A stretch of DNA of 64,000 nt from Phlyctochytrium arcticum (Eukaryota > Chytridiomycota > Chytridiomycetes > Chytridiales > Chytridiaceae). Below the pieces are notes generated by a model. The model saw nothing but the letters and a program-made list of their open reading frames with translations, was not told where the DNA came from and searched no databases. Each line of letters starts with the position of its first letter. Within the stretch, counting starts at the first letter, position 1. Shown here one piece after another: positions 32,943 to 46,766 of the stretch. The translations under genes were made by a program, and so were the position numbers. The stretch is from positions 496,001 through 560,000 of the forward strand of contig JAHLKI010000005.1 in the NCBI GenBank assembly GCA_025602905.1, written 5' to 3'.

Positions 32943-32950
32943 TATATAAA
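32943..32950 (+). promoter_or_regulatory. TATA box for the mpaB-like gene
   Basis: TATATAAA 58 bases upstream of the ATG at 33001. Confidence 0.6.
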
Positions 32951-33000
32951 CAGTTGGTGGAGAGCTTCTTGCCGTTTTCTACATATCCAGTAAAAACATC

Positions 33001-34446
33001 ATGTCGTCGGCGGGCCAAGAACCAAAGATCATGTCAACAGCTCCCTATGCAGCCTACTATAAAGACCTCGATGTACCCGAAGAGGCCTTTACTTGGTTCG
33101 ACTACGACAAACTATCCCTCGCTCTCAACGTCAAAGTCTCGGGGGTCAACCACCCCCATGTCCGCTTTCAAGACTTGTTGTCGGTAGGCGACCCCATCGC
33201 CGATGCCATCTACACCGAGGCCACAACCTGCCCTGGCTCCGATGCAACAGCTTCCCTTGCAGAAGGAGTCTGTCCGATTACAGGTGGAGGGGCCTGGCCT
33301 TCGCCGGCCCAGATTTTGGATAACGTCTTGCTGAAGCAGGGAACGGCGATGGATGTGACCGAGGCCGAACAGCGGTTTTTGGACCAAGTTTATACAGTGC
33401 CGGAATGGGTCGACTGGGAGCTCATTGAGCGGGGTCGGGCAGTGTTTTGGAAAAATATGGGTGGAATCCAAGTTGTCCTGCTGTACGCCAGTCTTGCTGG
33501 TAAGTTTTACTGTTGAGACATTTCTTGACTCCCCCAACTCACACATCCATTTTCTCCACCAGGTGGTTTCTCCATCCCCCGCGTAAACGACGTCCTTGTC
33601 CAAACCGGCTACCTGACCTCGGCCAAACACTTGCAACGCCGACTTCTCGAAACCGGTCAAATGATCAATGATGTGATGCAGGCTGGCCTTCGACCCGGCA
33701 GCGATGGTTGGATGTCGGTTCTGCGGGTCCGTCTTTTACATTGCGCAGTGCGAAGGCGCCAGCACAGAGCAACGGGTCAAATCGTGCCCATTAATCAAAC
33801 AGACTTGGTACGTTGATGTTTGTCAATTACGTACCTCCACCATTCACCAACAAAGGTCAAACAGATTGGTACATTACTCGGCTTCCAATGCTCCACCATC
33901 ATGGGTCTGGCCAAAATGTGGACCTTCCTCTCACCAGCCGAACGCGACGCATATACCCATCTTTGGCGCTACGTCGGCCTACTCATCGGCGTCGACCCCG
34001 CCCATGACCCCCTCCAACACGGCTTCGATGTCACCTGCACCGGCCTCAAAGACTACCTCCAACTCTACTTTATCCCTGACGAAATCTCCATCAAGTTGGC
34101 CAATACCCTCCTCGACACTGTCTCGTCAACTGCGGCAACAAGGAGTCGTCCATCCCGCGCCCTTAACGTCTCCTTAACCCGCCACTTTTTGTCAGACTCG
34201 TTGGCGGCCGCCTTGGATTTACCAAAACAGAACATATGGTACCGGTTCTTAGCGCTCATGGCGCTCGGGCTGGTGTATGTCTTGGGACAATTGGCGTACC
34301 TCCCCTTTGTCGGACCACGGATGATTGGCGAGCGAAAGAGGAGGATGGCACGCATCATGGACGGGATTTCAAAACATACTGCTGGATCCATTCATCAACC
34401 TTCCTTAACTAGTCCCGTTGATGCCCCGCATATGAAATCCGCATAA
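33001..34446 (+). CDS. mpaB / rubber-oxygenase (DUF2236)-like protein
   Basis: Three exons (33001-33499, 33563-33807, 33856-34446) join in frame, 444 residues. The middle, with VPEWVDWELIERGRAVFWKN followed by a GGFSIPRVNDVLVQTGYLTS block, resembles the ER-bound oxygenase mpaB/mpaB'/latex-clearing protein family, predicted haem-using enzymes that cleave polyprenyl chains; mpaB trims the farnesyl side chain in mycophenolate synthesis. A hydrophobic helix near the end (FLALMALGLVYVLGQLAYLPFV) followed by a basic run (GERKRRMARI) fits membrane attachment. No biosynthetic cluster surrounds it, so the substrate is unknown. Histidine ligands were not assigned with confidence. Confidence 0.8.
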
Positions 34447-34799
34447 GGCTCTCTTCTACCACTATTTCGGATCTATTCCCCGCTCTAACTGCCCCTTTCG
34501 GCAACAAGTTATATACATATCCATCTTCAAATCCCTTTGCCTTGCCCAAACCAGTTGTAACATACCAGGAGGGGTTACGATCCACAATTTACTATCCATA
34601 TCGCACTCTTTACCTTGATTGTAACTACCACCAAATAATCATATTATTGAAAAGAATAATCAAAAAGGAAGCGCAAAGTACAAGAATGAAAACCCAAGAA
34701 AAAAAATAACAAAAGATGCAAAAAATAGTTTTACAAAAGAAGGGGGGGTATGATGTGAGCAGAAGGAGGAGGGTATCAGAGAGTAGAGAAATAAAAGAC
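34447..34799. other. Convergent 3' region between mpaB-like and phytochrome genes
   Basis: AT-rich convergent intergenic stretch; nothing else seen. Confidence 0.5.
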
Positions 34800-37700
34800 T
34801 TATGATTGTGACCAAACTAGTTTTTTATCCACATCGGCATACGAATCGGCCGTCACAATCCGTAAATCTTCGTGCCCCGTGGTTATAGCAACAGATTTTC
34901 CATTCCGCGCATTCTCATATTTCCAATGACCTTCTTCCATGATAGACGAGAGATAATCCATATCAACGGGTTTGGTCACGTATCCGTCCATACCGCGGGC
35001 AAAGCAGAGTTCGCGGTTGCCGGCAAAGGCTTGGGCGGTGACGGCAATAATGGGGACGCGTTTTCCGGATGTGTCGGCAATCAGTTCTAGGATTTTGGTT
35101 GTGGCGTCGAAACCGTCCATATTTGGCATGGCGAGATCTATAAAGAACAAATGGGATTAGGCGGGGTGGTTTGTGAGGAGTTGTGAGAGTATTGACTCAC
35201 CCATGAGAATGACATTGATGGAATCGCGCTTGGCGTCCCAGGTAGACACGGCCTGCACACCATCATCAGCCGTCAAGACAGTATGTCCGCGCCGGGTCAA
35301 TTGCCGCTTGAGTAAATTCTGGTTAATCTGGTTATCCTCCACGACCAAGCAACAGAGCGGGGTAGCCGCTATTTGCGTTTTGGTGGTCGCTAGTGGGGGT
35401 CGGGTGGACTGGAGTTTGTCTGGGCTGCTGGGTTGACTATCCGATCCGCCTGCCGATCCTGCGTTACTGGCAGGGGAGGACGCGCGAGGTATGGTGATGG
35501 TGCTGTTGATTGGCGTGGGGCGGAGAAGGGTTATGCCGGGTTTGGTGTCGGGGCGGGTGGCGATGGTAGTTCTGGTGGGTGAGGTCGATGGGGCCGGGAT
35601 GGGAGTGGATGCTGCTGGAGCGGGTGTAGCAGCGACGGGTGAGGTGGCGGGAGTTCCTGTCGTCGAAGCGCTTTGATCTCCCACAGATCCCGTCCGTCCA
35701 CGCCCCAATCCACTGATACTTCCCACCGAATCCGTCTTGGTGCTACTCCCTTTTGCCGACGTTTGCGTTCCCTGCGTGATACTTTCCGAAGATTCCCCAC
35801 CAACGATCTTTTTGATTTGCGGCAATTCATGCGACATGCGTTCAATGTCCGGAAGCAGCGCCACAATCCTCTGGAACGCTTCAGTATCCGCCAAATTCGG
35901 TATCGATTTTGTAACGGCGGCCGCAGCAGCTACTACACTTGATTCCGGCTGGGGCGTGTCTGGTTTATGCTCGTCGATTTCAAACGGAATACGGACCGTA
36001 AAGATCGTACCCGTGGGAACAGACTCGTCAGAGGCGTCTACCCGCGCGGTACTCTCGAAATGAACCGTGCCGTTCATTCCCGTGGTGAACTTTTTGACCA
36101 TAGAGAGGCCGAGACCGAGGCCGCGGGAAGTTGATGGGCGGTTCAACGTTTCTTCCAATGGTTGAAATTGTTGAAAGAGAAGGTGTTGCTTGTCTGTTGG
36201 GATTCCCAGACTATACGATAACCCGACATACAGTGAGTAAAGATTGCCACAATTGAATTCACATAGAAAAACTTACCCCCAGTCCTGCACACCCAACTCT
36301 AAAACAACCACTCGATTTCCCGTCCACGCAGGTGGCACCTCCTCTCCTTCTTCAGCCCGCCAAGTACCAAGCGTAACCCGTACATTTCGATCCGTAGACC
36401 ACTTGAGCGCATTACTAATCAAGCCCTCACAGACATCCTTGAACCGACGCTGATTTCCCGCGACTTGCACAGGTACATCGTGTTCAACCAGGTCGACGTC
36501 TACAATCGGGGGAGTTTGTTCGCGGTTGCGTTTGCGGAGGGTTTCGAGGAGATTGGCAATGACGGATTTGAGGGTGTTGGCGGGATCAAAGACCTTTGGG
36601 GGGTCGCTGCCTTGTATGGTGGTGGCCGCGGGATGGGGTCGGGTACCGTTGGGTGTGCGCTGTGCTTGATTATTGTGGTTTTCGTCATCCACTTCGGTAT
36701 ATTTCTATTATCCTGTCAGTCAGTCACACCACCCCTTTAAAAGGCTGAGAATTTGACCGACCATCAAGTGATCAATCAACCTCGTCAACTCTTCATTCGC
36801 CTGCGCCGCTTCGTCCAGCAACTCCCGGTGTCCCGAGTTCGACGGTGTATCATCCACCAATAACCCCAGTGCAGCCCTAATCGTATGCAACGGCGTCCTC
36901 ACTAAACACTCATTAATCTATCCATCCAAACACCAAAAAAGGACTGCGCAATCAATACTTACATTCATGACTAACATGATTCAGCAGCATGTTTTTGCGC
37001 CAAATCGCCTCCTTCTTCATTTTCTGTTCCAAAACCAGCCGAGCGTTCCGGTCCATGGCTTCAAAATGGGCCACCCGGAGTAAATGGGATCGCCACGAGT
37101 TGAGGACGTTGGTCAGAATGACTTGCAGAGTGGACATGAGATCCCTATCCTGACAAAGCGGCTGATCCCACGGTTTAGAATGATCGGTTACCGTCTCCTT
37201 CCACGCCTCAAAGCTCGTTCTAGGCTCAATGCGTTTCGTCTCCGGGTTGAAATTTGCCGCTTTATCTTTTGCCCCTCCCCATTCGACATGCAACAACTGC
37301 TCGACGGCAAACCACGCAATCCAGTCCGTGCCGCCTTCCGAGATGGGTAAATGGACTGCGCCGGCCAGGATGCCTTCGGGGTTTTCGAAGCCTTCAAGGT
37401 GTTCTTTGATGCACATGGTGACAATGACGTCCATGGAGGGACGTGTTTGCGCCCAGCGGATGTATCGTTGGACGGCTTCTTCGGCTGCTGGGGGGACGTT
37501 AAAAAAGAGGGTTTTGCCGTTATAGTGAGCCATGGCGTAGTCTACACAAACTTTGGTTCAGGACCCGGGGTTTTAAAAAGGAAGAAGGGGAAAAAGGTTC
37601 CCAAGAACTCACCAGCTTTGACCCAAGTGGACACTTCAGGGACAACCCTTCCTAAAAACTCATCCATGGTCGCTACCGATATCGTAATCCGGGCCAGACT

Positions 37701-39312
37701 CTGACTATTCGCCAAACTTCGTTCTGACGTGATCGATCCGGCCGAACTTGACGCACTCCGATTGAAATTATTCGTACCCGTCTTACTATCTTTATCCCAA
37801 AACACGTCCGACCGATCGCTCTCCCCCGTTTCCAGGCCGGCATCCTCCACTTCCCACACTTTGCGCATACCCGCCAAATGAATAATTTGCTTGCGCTGTT
37901 TTTCGCGTTTTCCGTATTCGAGGTTTTCGAGGGATGTAGAGAGGAGGGATGAAATATAGAGGCAGGTGGAGCGGACTTGATAGGGTGTGACTTGTTCTTC
38001 ATAGTGGTGGCAGGCGATAAGACCCCAGAGGTTGTTGCTGACCATGACGGCAATGGACATGGTGCCAACGACGCCCATGTTTTCGAGGTATTTGAGGTGG
38101 ACGGGGGAGACGGCGCGGAGACTGGAAAAGGAAAGGTCGAGGGGGTTGGGGGGTGCAGTGGGGGCCCCAACGAGTTTGGAGGGAGGGGCATCACGGTTGG
38201 CGAGAACGCGCAGTTTGTTGAGCAGATATAGATCCCTACATGTACCATTTAGCCCCAAGGAGCAAATCTCATGCGGGACCAACCTGGACTTACCGAGCCT
38301 GCTTGGGTATATCTGTAGCCGGGAAATGCAACCCAAGGTACCGCTGCTTGTCCAGCCCCTCCCTCATTTCCTCCTCAATCACATGTCCATGCCAGTCTGC
38401 ATCAAATAGATACATCATGACGCGGTCGTATTCCGTAACTTCAGCAACAGCAGAAACGGCCAGCCGAATCAACTCTTCCTGGGATGTAGCAGCATTAAAT
38501 TGGTGAATCAGGGTTTGCATGAAAAAGAAGTGATGGTTGGGATCATTATCGATGCTGTGAAAGGAATCAAAGTACTCTTTGGGCTCGCAATCGAGAGTAA
38601 TGAGTCCTGGGTTGCGGCCCGTTGTGTGCATCGTGGTATACATGACCCGAGACTGGCGCGGGACGGGGGTACTGGCACCCCCGTCCGATGTGGAAGATGA
38701 GCCGGGTGGCCGATCATCACGCCAAAACTCCAGAGAAAGGGTCAAGATGCTGCCTGATTCGGCATCCTTGAGGGTATTCAGTATGCGTCTGAGCGCCTTG
38801 ACTGATTTGGGGGTGATAAGATCCTCTATGACCTTGGAAAAAACGTATTCGGGGGTGTTGTGTGTGCCCAGGTAGGACGTGATGTTGTCGGAAGTGATTT
38901 GAATCTTTTGCGAAGATTGGTCAAAAACGATGAGCAGACCATAACTCTGCACTGAGCCTGTATAACCGCGCGAGGGTCAGATTGACTTGGGTAAAACATT
39001 TGGCTGGATAAAATCTTTTTTTTTACCTGGGATATGTATTGGTTCTGATGAACAGGATTCCAGCAACCTATCGTTTGTTTCTTGATCGGCTCGTAGATGG
39101 TCAAAGGTCATGCTTGGAGTAGACTCGTTAGACTGTGTTGATATAGGGGCAAGTGGGGCTAGAAGCGTTCTATCGACTGGCGGCATGTTGCTGGGGCGGG
39201 AATAAGTGTTGCTGCTGCTGCCGAGGTTGAGTGAAGGAGGATTGAATTTTGCTAAAGAGATGTTGATGCCAAACTTGGAATCCAGAGGCGGCGTGGATGG
39301 CGGATCCGCCAT
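34800..39312 (-). CDS. Phytochrome hybrid histidine kinase (red/far-red photoreceptor)
   Basis: Light-sensing kinase carrying a bilin chromophore. Eight exons (39312-39027, 38957-38294, 38235-37613, 37541-36963, 36901-36762, 36704-36277, 36210-35201, 35137-34800) join in frame, 1,355 residues. A Ser/Pro-rich start leads to CSSEPIHIPG, where Cys87 matches the biliverdin-attaching Cys of bacterial and fungal phytochromes. PAS, GAF (PATDIP version of PASDIP, LRVLANRDAP) and PHY (LHVEWGG, EPRTSFEAW) domains follow. The kinase shows the H box NHVSHELRTPLHTI (His716), N box ISNALKWS and G box RGLGLGLSMVKKF. A long Ser/Thr/Pro linker leads to a receiver domain with VVEDNQINQNLLKR, phospho-acceptor Asp1244 in ILMDLAMPNMDG, and TKPVD. 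All key residues are present, so it should be active. It probably signals through an Hpt protein encoded elsewhere. Confidence 0.95.
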
Positions 39313-40572
39313 TTGAATATGATGTGGGGTTTGATGGCGGGTGAGGGTGCGAGCCCGCAAGGGTTATCCTTGACTCGCTAGTGATTGAAACTGGGGTTGT
39401 AATGGAACGGTGAGCGTGGGTTTGGAAACGTTTTCCAACCACAGTCTACGGGATGAATATATCACAAAACTGGTGGGAAAAACCGTATATAAATCTTTGG
39501 CGTTTATCACGTAGGTACAATCTGAGATACAGTGGTCAATTGACTTGACCAACCCAAGCAGTTTTGAAGGCTTGCTTTTGTAGCTGCTAGCGGTGGTGGT
39601 GGTGAGTTTCCCGAGCGCTTAATGGGTGAGCCTTAGTTTTTCCTTCTCTTGTTGGACTTTGATGTCAACCTCAAGATAAATATCTCGCTTCCAGAAAAAT
39701 GATTGGACGGGGCCGTGGTTTGGGTGGAGGGCTCTTTCGGACCCGCACGCAATGGAGATGGTGTGTTCAATACCTTTTGACAATTATCTCTTCCCCGCTT
39801 GTTTCCGGTTGACCTCGTCGTTGGGAATCGTCCGTCGTCGTCCTCCTTCTTGCTCGTCGTCGTCGTCGTTCCTTTTGGTGGTGGTGGTCGTCGTTGTTTG
39901 GCCAATGGGAGTAATGCAGGTCGCCCAAAAGTCCAGATCCAAATCCAAAAAGTAACTTTTGAGCAGTAAGTTCAAGCAACGGAGCAAAAAGCGTCCTCCG
40001 TCTGTGTATAGCAGTTTGCAAAGAGCTATCAAGAATTCAAAAACGTCGGCAAAGTGATGGGCAAGTGGGGTTACGCGGTAGCCGTCTTTGCGTGGATGAG
40101 TTTACCAGGATCTTGCTGGCGGACGTTGGGCCTTCCTGACTTTTCCTGGTTTTACGAGTGCTCGAGTATTGCTTGCCTCTCTCGCTGAAACCAAGAAGAA
40201 GAAGAAAAGTCCTACTTCATTACCCAAAAAAAATGCCAATTTCGGCGAGTCGGTTGATGTTCAACTCAACGGCTGCTCAAAGTCGCCAAAAGTCGTTGGG
40301 GGCCCTTCAAAGCCGCGATGGAAACACTTCCTGAAGCCATGGGCCCGGGCTGGCTTAGGGTTGCGGGCAGTCGTCGTCGCAGCCGCCGGCCACGACCCGA
40401 CTCCGCGGACGCCCTGCTTGAAGTGACTTTCTCCGCCGATCCATGGGCTGGAACTCGGCGATCTGTTTGTTTATACTCTCTCATACGCTACGCGTTGAGC
40501 GGACACTTGATTTGGGAATATATTTTACAGTAACAGAGGTGCATCAGAGGTCCATTCATACACAAAAAATCT
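39313..40572. other. Upstream region of phytochrome, 3' region of BLM10
   Basis: No supported gene. TATATAAAT on either strand near 39488 and GC-rich patches near 40360 are the only features. Small basic open frames at 40169-40533 look like chance. Confidence 0.5.
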
Positions 40573-43500
40573 TTAAGCGTAATAACTGGGCGAGATGAGT
40601 AGATCCGCCAACATCCCCCGCTCCTCCTCCGTCAACACGCGTGAATCCTCGGCCCACGTATCCTGATGCGTCCGTCGAAACTCGGCAAACACCCGCTGCA
40701 CACTCGGCCCAATCGGCGACCGCTCCTCTACACACGGCGCCAGTGTCGTCAGCACAGACGGCATCCACGGTGGAAGATCGTAGGGAAAGGCTTGCACCAG
40801 GGCAGACAGACCCAACACCGCGGCATGGCGTTTTTGGACAGTGTGACTATTCGACGGCGATGTGGGGGGTGCATCCCGGTTCTTACGTTGTTGCCGATGG
40901 GTCAAAGAGAGTTCCCGCGTAAACCGCTCCTTGAGCACTTCAACCGCTTCCCGCTGCGAACACCGAATCAACCCAGACAGCGTCACAGAAGCCAACTGCC
41001 GAACTTCCAAATGCGCATCCTCCAATAGCCCCGCAACCCCTTCCATGACTTGATTCACCACCTCGGGACTCAACAAAAACAAATGCCGGAAAAAAAAGAT
41101 TTGCAGCATCGGTAACGTGCGCCAGCGGACTTGCCAGGGTACCCCAGATTCCAATGAGGACGACGGTGCCTCGTCAGTGACCGCACTGCTAGACTTGTCA
41201 GCGGCACTCAGCAACTGCATGAGCATATCCACCGTCTCGGGAATCAGTTGGCGGGGGTGCGTCGTGCTCGCGTAGACTTGGGCCACGGCTTGCGCATGTT
41301 GCTGCAAATCTTGGTCGCCGTGGACTTGCATCTGCAAGATTTCCGGTAGAATCGCTGTAATATATGGATACAAGCCCGATACAGCTGCAGAACGGAGCGC
41401 CGATGCAAACCATGCAATCACTGTTAAAAAAAATCATCTTAGCCCGCCATGTCATATTTCTTCATAATCAGAAAAAACCTTACCCGTCATTCCAAAATTC
41501 TTGTAATCCACATCGTCAACACCTTCTCCGCCATTTTTCAACCGTCTCGCTTCACCGACCACCGATTCCAGCACCCTCCGCCCCACCGCATCCGCCGAAA
41601 TCGGCACCGCAGCCGTCCCCGCGTCGACTCTCCCCACCAAATCCCGAATACTCGAGGCACCCACCCACCACCGAATCTGCAATAGCATATTCACATTGGC
41701 CCCCAAATGCTGCCGAACTTGCTGGTACGGATTCGTGAAAGCAGCCAAATACTGCTTCAACAGTTTTTCGCGGAGGGAAGCGTCCACCCGCCAATTATAG
41801 GTGGAAATCAGGACGCCCACCAAGTGGAGTTTCTTGCTTTCCTGGAAAAACGAGTGGGAGAGCGGATTGAAATCTTGGTCCAGGACAATTTGGATCAGGG
41901 GGTGCACCCGCCGTGGGTCCCGCCGGGCACACGTCAGAATCAACGCTGATGACCATAACATGAGTGTCTCGGAATTGGCCGTGGCCAACCCACTCACCCA
42001 CAAGGGTCGGATCCACTCCCACATGGCCCGGGTCCGCTCATAATCAAAATACTTTGCGCCGCGAACCACCCCACACACGACTTCCGTCACGGCCCGCTGC
42101 TTGGCTTTATCCTCCACCTCCCCCACAAACCGCTCCATGACCGTTTTGATGGGCGACCCTGCACAGTCCGGCAACACCGTAAACAACAACTGGTAAAACA
42201 TGGCATTGTGCCCGTTGAACCGTTCAGCAGGGCCCATACCCGCTGCAGCTTCAGTCGGGTTGAGTTTGGACACGGTTTCTTGGGAGTGGTAGTGGAAGAA
42301 TTGCTCCCAAAAGTCGGGTGACGACACTGTTTCCGCAATCAACTCGATACTCTCGCTCATGGAGGGATCATTGTAAGGTCGAGACGCATCCCAGGTTGCA
42401 GTGGTTCCACCCCCACCCTGCGTATACTGACACGTCTCGGGCCAAGAATACCATCCAACCCGCATATCATCCAAAAACAACGTCTTGGACCACGTCTCTG
42501 CATCTTGTATGACCGTAAAACTCTGCTCAGTGACATTTTTCGCAAAATCGGGTGCATGCGGGTCATCCTCCTGCTTGATTTTTTGTTTAAGGATATTGGA
42601 CGGCGTAGCTACCCCTTCATCTTTCTTTGCCCGGCGTTTGGCAATCACCAGGACTTTGCTCAACAGTTTGAGGGATATTTTGCGGATACTCAGTTCCTCA
42701 GAGTTAATCTTGGTGATGGCTAACCGGGTCACGTCGATGGGAACAGGGGCGGCGTCACTCAAGACGAGCTCGATAAAGGTGATGATGATGGTTCGGTAGG
42801 ATAGGGGGACGGGCTCGGTGTTGAGAAGGTGGATGAGATTCGATAGAATGGATGTGTAGGCAGTCTGTTCGTGACTACGGAAGGATTGGACTTTTGTTGT
42901 CGTTGAAGTGAGTAAACCGGCAGGCAGGCTTTTGGCGCCCAGAAGTGCAGAGGCGGCTTGGGTAGCGGCCGTAGCGGGAGGAATAGAGAGCGAGATGGCT
43001 CGGTAACGCGTCAGAATCTCCTTGGCAATCAGACTCCATCTGTTTTTTATCGATGGCTAGAATTTTTTATTTAAGTCTTCCTTTTGCGTCGTGTATTTGC
43101 CAAATGTCAAGTCTTACCTTGTCGACTTTGTAAACCGTGGCCATGGCTTCCAGTAATTGCTTAAAGGAAGCCATACTCTTGAGGGACAGGTCCATAAACG
43201 CCCACGTCTTCAGTAAATATAATGCCCCCTTGACACGGTCAGCAACCACCTCCTTCTCGTCCGCATTCTCACTCGGGCGACTACTCAATTCCATAGCCGC
43301 GTCCTGGTCCTGACCACCGCTCGTCAAAAACGGTTCCCTGAACCCTTTAGTGCCCCCACTAACAGCAACTATAAGCGTCTGCCGAAACAACTGTTTCCTC
43401 AATCCATGCCCAAAACACATCATCGCCGCTTTAACCACCCGCTGCGCATCCTTTCTGACGACCGCGTACCGACCAAAACACAAATGCGAGACTTGCTCCA

Positions 43501-46500
43501 CGATCGCATCTGAAAGGGCGTCGCGGGTTTGTTGGGCCGTGTTGAGTTGGAGCCGGTGGACATGGACCGACCAGATTTTGATGACGAGAATGTAGCGGGG
43601 CAAGTAGCCCCGGGAGACTTCACTGCCCCCGCCCGCAATAATCCGTTTGAATTGGTTATAGGCGTCATGCATGTCTTCGTAATTGTTGGTGGTCGAGCCG
43701 CGGTCCGTGAGGTAGATTTGTGCGCACCGCAAGAGTTGTTTGGAGACTTGGACGTCGTCTTCGTGGGAGGTACGGAAATGGGATAATTGCGCGACGAGAA
43801 AATCTCCGATTTGGGCACGGAGGGTGGTGACTGTTTGGTAGGCGGGGGTCGACGGATCCGGAAAACAGTATCCGGCATCCATGATGCGTGAAAAGGGACT
43901 ATCGTCTTCATCCTGCCCGTGTTTAGCTTCATTACTGCCCGTCTTGCGATCAGTGGGAGGAGGAACCAGGGTCGTCATCCCCAACAAACAATTCTTGAGG
44001 AGCGATAACCATTTCTGGTACGTGACCGACATATCGCGTTGCGGGCGGCCAGTCAGATTCACTTCCCGCTTCATATTCTCCAACGCCAACGGCACAAACT
44101 CGCGGACAACATCCATCACAAACGCCTTTTCGGCCTCATTGGGGACATGCCACGTCACATCCATCTTGTCGGGGTCAGGGCACTGTCCCCAATACTTGTA
44201 ACTAAACTTCATATAATCCGGGTCGTTCCAGACCGTGTTTCCCTGACTCCGGGATTCGACCGGGTAAATAGCGCTACAATTCATGAGCACGGATCGAATC
44301 ACCCGCCCCGCCCATTTATAGGCTCGCCGGGAATGACAGTCGGTCAAGACTTGACGGACGACATGCAGGAGTTGATCCTTGTATTTTAGGAGTTCGGCCC
44401 CGGGGCGTTCGCAGACTTTGTAGAGAATACTTTGGTACCAGTGTAAAGTCGTATCCGACATGGCCGCAAACGCAAACGGGTGGCCAGTGGACGAATACGC
44501 CGAAGTCGAGATTTGTCCTGCGCCATGTTCCAATTCTTCCAATATCTTATCACAACATAACGGCACAAACGTTTCCAATCGGCGGTGTGGGGACCCCGCA
44601 ATGGAACATAACAGCCCCACAGCTTTCGTGGACGCGGGGGTGATATTCTCCGTGACCAAATGCACTATTTTCCGGGTAGCAATGGCCTCCATTTCCGGGG
44701 ACATTTGCGCAAACAGGATTTCGCAGGTGGACGCCAAAATGGCAATCACGGACTGCTCGGCCGAGTTTTTGGTTTTAATGTTTCCGTGTTGTTGGGGGAG
44801 GTTTTCGAGCATCGCGAATGCGCGTTCAAAGAATTTAATAATCCAGCCTTCGTATGCCGATGTGCTGATCCGGCAAACATCATCTTCCTCGTCCATATCG
44901 ACCGGCGCCGATTCAGTATCAACGGACGGAATGGGTGTTTTATCAATCGAGTTTTCCCAAAAGTCCTTGACGGGTGTACCACTCGCATACCCATTCCTGG
45001 TCAAGTCAACGAGCGGTGCACACGCCGCGGCCTGTCGAATAAACAACAGCGTGACCGAAGTCTTTCGCGGATCATTCATATCAATCCCCGGAATGGCCAA
45101 ATCCAACAACGGGACTAAATGCCTAGCCCCCTGCGGATAATTCTTGCGATGGAAGAGGGGTAACGCGACATGAAACAGTACGCCCAGACACGAAATGGTG
45201 CGATGGCTTTCGGTGAGGGTTTCGAGGGCGGGGTAGATGCGTTCCAAGAGACCGGGGAGGACCGAGTCGGGGTGGATCCAGGCTAATTGTTTCAAAGCGT
45301 TATGGGTGCAATTGACCGAGTGCGGGTTTTTGCTAAACATGGCCAAGTAACAAACGGGCCGCAGAATTTCGACAAAGCGTTGACGCATGGCAGGGCTGAT
45401 CCGAAGTGCGGGTGGGGTTTGACAGTCTGGATCGGCTTCCAGCCGTAATCGACGGAGAAACTCGACGGATAAGTTTTGGACTAGGCGGGTGAGCATGTAC
45501 GTCCATCGGCCCTGATTGGACGGATGAAAGTAACTTTCGACGGCTTGAATGAATTCGGCCAAGTAGTCCATGGTCTTGATGGGAGGTTGGTAGTCACTCA
45601 TCGCAAACGTGGTATTGACACTAGCAGAATCATACATGGTCCAGACAATCAGTTTTCCAAACGAGTCAATGGCGGAACTTTCACCGAATGCGCCGCCGCC
45701 CATGGCCAGTAACTGGGACATGTCGGTTCCCATGTTGCCCGGTTGACCCCCCATACCCTGAATCCCAACCCCGCTGCCAACAGGCAGGTTGGCGTTCCCA
45801 AGCCCCGCGGAAAACAAATCGCGGATCTGCCCGTCGGTCCATTTGACCCGGTCGGGGTGGCCCACCTGAGCTTCAGCCAATCGGGCGAGAATATCCACAA
45901 AGAGAATAATGTCCATGGACGGACGGGTCAGTGACCACATGTTGAATAGGGTGGAGACCCAGTAGAATTGGGGGGTTGTTGCAGGGTCCAAGCCGGGAAG
46001 CATGGGTGGCGGGACTTCAACGGGTAAAAACAGGTTCAGTGCCCCTTTGAGACTTGCCGTGTTGCTATGAACATTCATTTGTGATAACAGTTCATCGAGA
46101 ATTTCTTGAGTGCTTGACGGCTCAAAGAATCTAGAGACAAAAAAACTTAAAACTTTCGGCTACTTTTGCAAGAATACATATTCAACCCACCTCCGCGCAA
46201 CTTGAGCCAATGTAGCCAACGCACTAGCAGTCGCCGCACTCCCCGGCGACATGCTCACCCCCGACTGCAATTGCGGCGTGGCAAGTTGCAGTGCATCATA
46301 CAACGGCCTCCACTTCAGCGACAATGCATGGGAAGGTAACGTAGCCTCATTCCTAATCTCATAATCAACCCTCCAACCCAACATCCCAATCAAAAATGAA
46401 AAAACTCACTGAATCAACACCTCACACAACTTTGCAAACATTTCCACACACGTCGAATCCATTCCTTCCGCTACAGCCAGCTCATAGATAACTTTCGCAA

Positions 46501-46766
46501 ACCCCGCCCGGTCCTCTACCGTCAATTGATGCTTCAGTTCCAAAAACCTATACATTCATCATTAATCACGTGATCCAAACTCTCGAAACCACATATATGC
46601 CATACCTCTTGAGTCGTTTGCCCCAGACGACACATCCGGCCTTGTAGTCCTGGCCATGGGTGGCGGCCGCAAGCCCATCTTTGATTTCCTGGAGGACCGT
46701 CGGGCCTTCGGTTGCATCGTAGGGAAGGTATTTGAGCCAATTGACCTTGTGATGATGGACCGCCAT
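40573..46766 (-). CDS. BLM10: Proteasome activator BLM10 / PA200
   Basis: Large HEAT-repeat solenoid that caps the 20S proteasome and opens its gate. Six exons (46766-46606, 46547-46410, 46352-46191, 46130-43118, 43056-41484, 41420-40573) join in frame, 1,964 residues, between human PA200 and yeast Blm10. The end is diagnostic: MLADLLISPSYYA, with the terminal hydrophobic-Tyr-X (YYA) that inserts between alpha subunits. The start NWLKYLPYDATEG and the helical repeats (for example LKRIYPALETLT-like units around exon 4, FMDLSLKSMASFKQLLEAMA) fit the family. The gene is divergent from CEF1/CDC5 with 578 bases between start codons. Confidence 0.95.

Noticed and set aside
40169..40533. Small basic open frames between phytochrome and BLM10
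   Set aside because: Overlapping frames with no conserved motif or codon bias.
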